Assembly: GCA_937902805.1 (NCBI GenBank)
Contig: CALEMB010000209.1
Location: forward strand, 1 to 7,650
Source: an uncultured Bacteroidales bacterium
GTDB lineage: Bacteria > Bacteroidota > Bacteroidia > Bacteroidales > F082
DNA: 7,650 nt
Reading direction: 5' to 3'
This document shows positions 7,333 to 7,650 of the stretch, piece by piece (position 1 is the first letter of the stretch; each line of letters opens with the position of its first letter). The notes under the pieces were generated by a model. It was given only the letters and a program-made list of their open reading frames with translations. It had not been told where the DNA came from and made no database searches. The position numbers and the translations under genes are program-made.

Positions 7333-7650
7333 TTACATATACCGTTTCATTTCCTCGCCCTCAACTCCTGCATACAACTCCAGCAGGCTCTTGGCTGGAC
7401 TTGACTGAATCTTGGGAATCAGGACTTCCTCGACTTGGAAGAAGCCAACCTCTGCCCTCATGTGTACCTCAATTTTCAAGGGACACTCATTCCCTCGTCC
7501 TATTTTAACCTTTTCGATAGAGTTTGCAGAATACTTGTGGATGTCGCCTTCAGCCGGTTTTGACGGTATTTCCAAAGGAATGCGGGCACGTCCTTTTGTC
7601 ATATCACAACCGTCTGCAATAAGAATGATACCAGCCTCAACGGAATGGAT
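7333..7650 (-). CDS. HD-superfamily phosphohydrolase, C-terminal part (cut by window edge)
   Basis: Only the last 105 residues are inside the window. The frame stays open to the right edge, so the ATG at 7602 is internal. The visible start IHSVEAGIILIADGCDMTKG, followed by RARIPLEI, DIHKYSANSIEKVKI and a C-terminal half with FFQVEEVLIPKI, resembles my memory of the region after the HD metal site in a family of predicted metal-dependent phosphohydrolases shared by archaea and Bacteroidetes (ADG-DM-KGR-RIP, IH--SA-AIE-V-I). The HD and metal-binding residues themselves lie outside, so activity cannot be judged, and the substrate is unknown. Its TAA shares one base with a possible porin ATG (TAATG), suggesting it is the upstream member of the same transcript. 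It could also be a regulator of nucleotide turnover, but nothing here shows that. Confidence 0.6.
   Translation of the reverse strand: MHSVEAGIILIADGCDMTKGRARIPLEIPSKPAEGDIHKYSANSIEKVKIGRGNECPLKIEVHMRAEVGFFQVEEVLIPKIQSSPAKSLLELYAGVEGEEMKRYM

Noticed and set aside
1..7650. tRNA, rRNA, CRISPR arrays, intact insertion sequences or defence genes
   Set aside because: I read both strands and saw no regularly spaced repeats, no cloverleaf or rRNA-like stretches and no complete transposase. Apart from the left-edge oddity the window is a conventional transport operon.

Overview
This 7.65-kb window looks like chromosomal DNA of a Bacteroidales bacterium (Bacteroides/Prevotella-like; I cannot place the genus). 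Three things point there. Most starts lack strong Shine-Dalgarno sequences. There is a TAnnTTTG-type -7 box in the intergenic region. The gene set (OM porin, lipoprotein PstS, a 759-aa PiT permease with a C-terminal PhoU-like domain) matches that group.

Layout: nearly everything is on the minus strand and reads from right to left as one tight phosphate-acquisition cluster. The order of transcription is: the 3' end of a probable HD-type phosphohydrolase (cut by the right edge), an outer-membrane porin-like protein, pstS, pstC, pstA, pstB and a PiT-family phosphate permease. Gaps run from a 13-nt overlap to about 26 nt, and the HD stop overlaps the first possible porin start by one base (TAATG). 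The seven genes could therefore form one transcription unit whose promoter lies outside the window.

At the left end, on the plus strand and convergent with the cluster, is the C-terminal tail of a YrbG-type calcium/sodium antiporter, followed by a strong intrinsic terminator (278-319). The first ~55 bases do not match the antiporter's conserved second alpha-repeat motif and may be an insertion-element remnant or an assembly junction. The space between the terminator and the end of the PiT gene (320-449) holds a -7-like box and a hairpin with a T-run, which together could mark a small plus-strand transcript.

How the genes work together (inference from families): the porin would pass phosphate across the outer membrane, lipoprotein PstS would capture it in the periplasm, PstC/PstA would form the inner-membrane channel powered by PstB, and the PiT permease would give a second, ion-gradient-driven route. 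No separate phoU follows pstB. The only PhoU-like module visible is the cytoplasmic tail of the PiT protein. This is mostly a well-known system, and I see no clearly new one; the points worth a second look are the phoU replacement, the porin and HD gene linked to the pst genes, and the left-edge junction.
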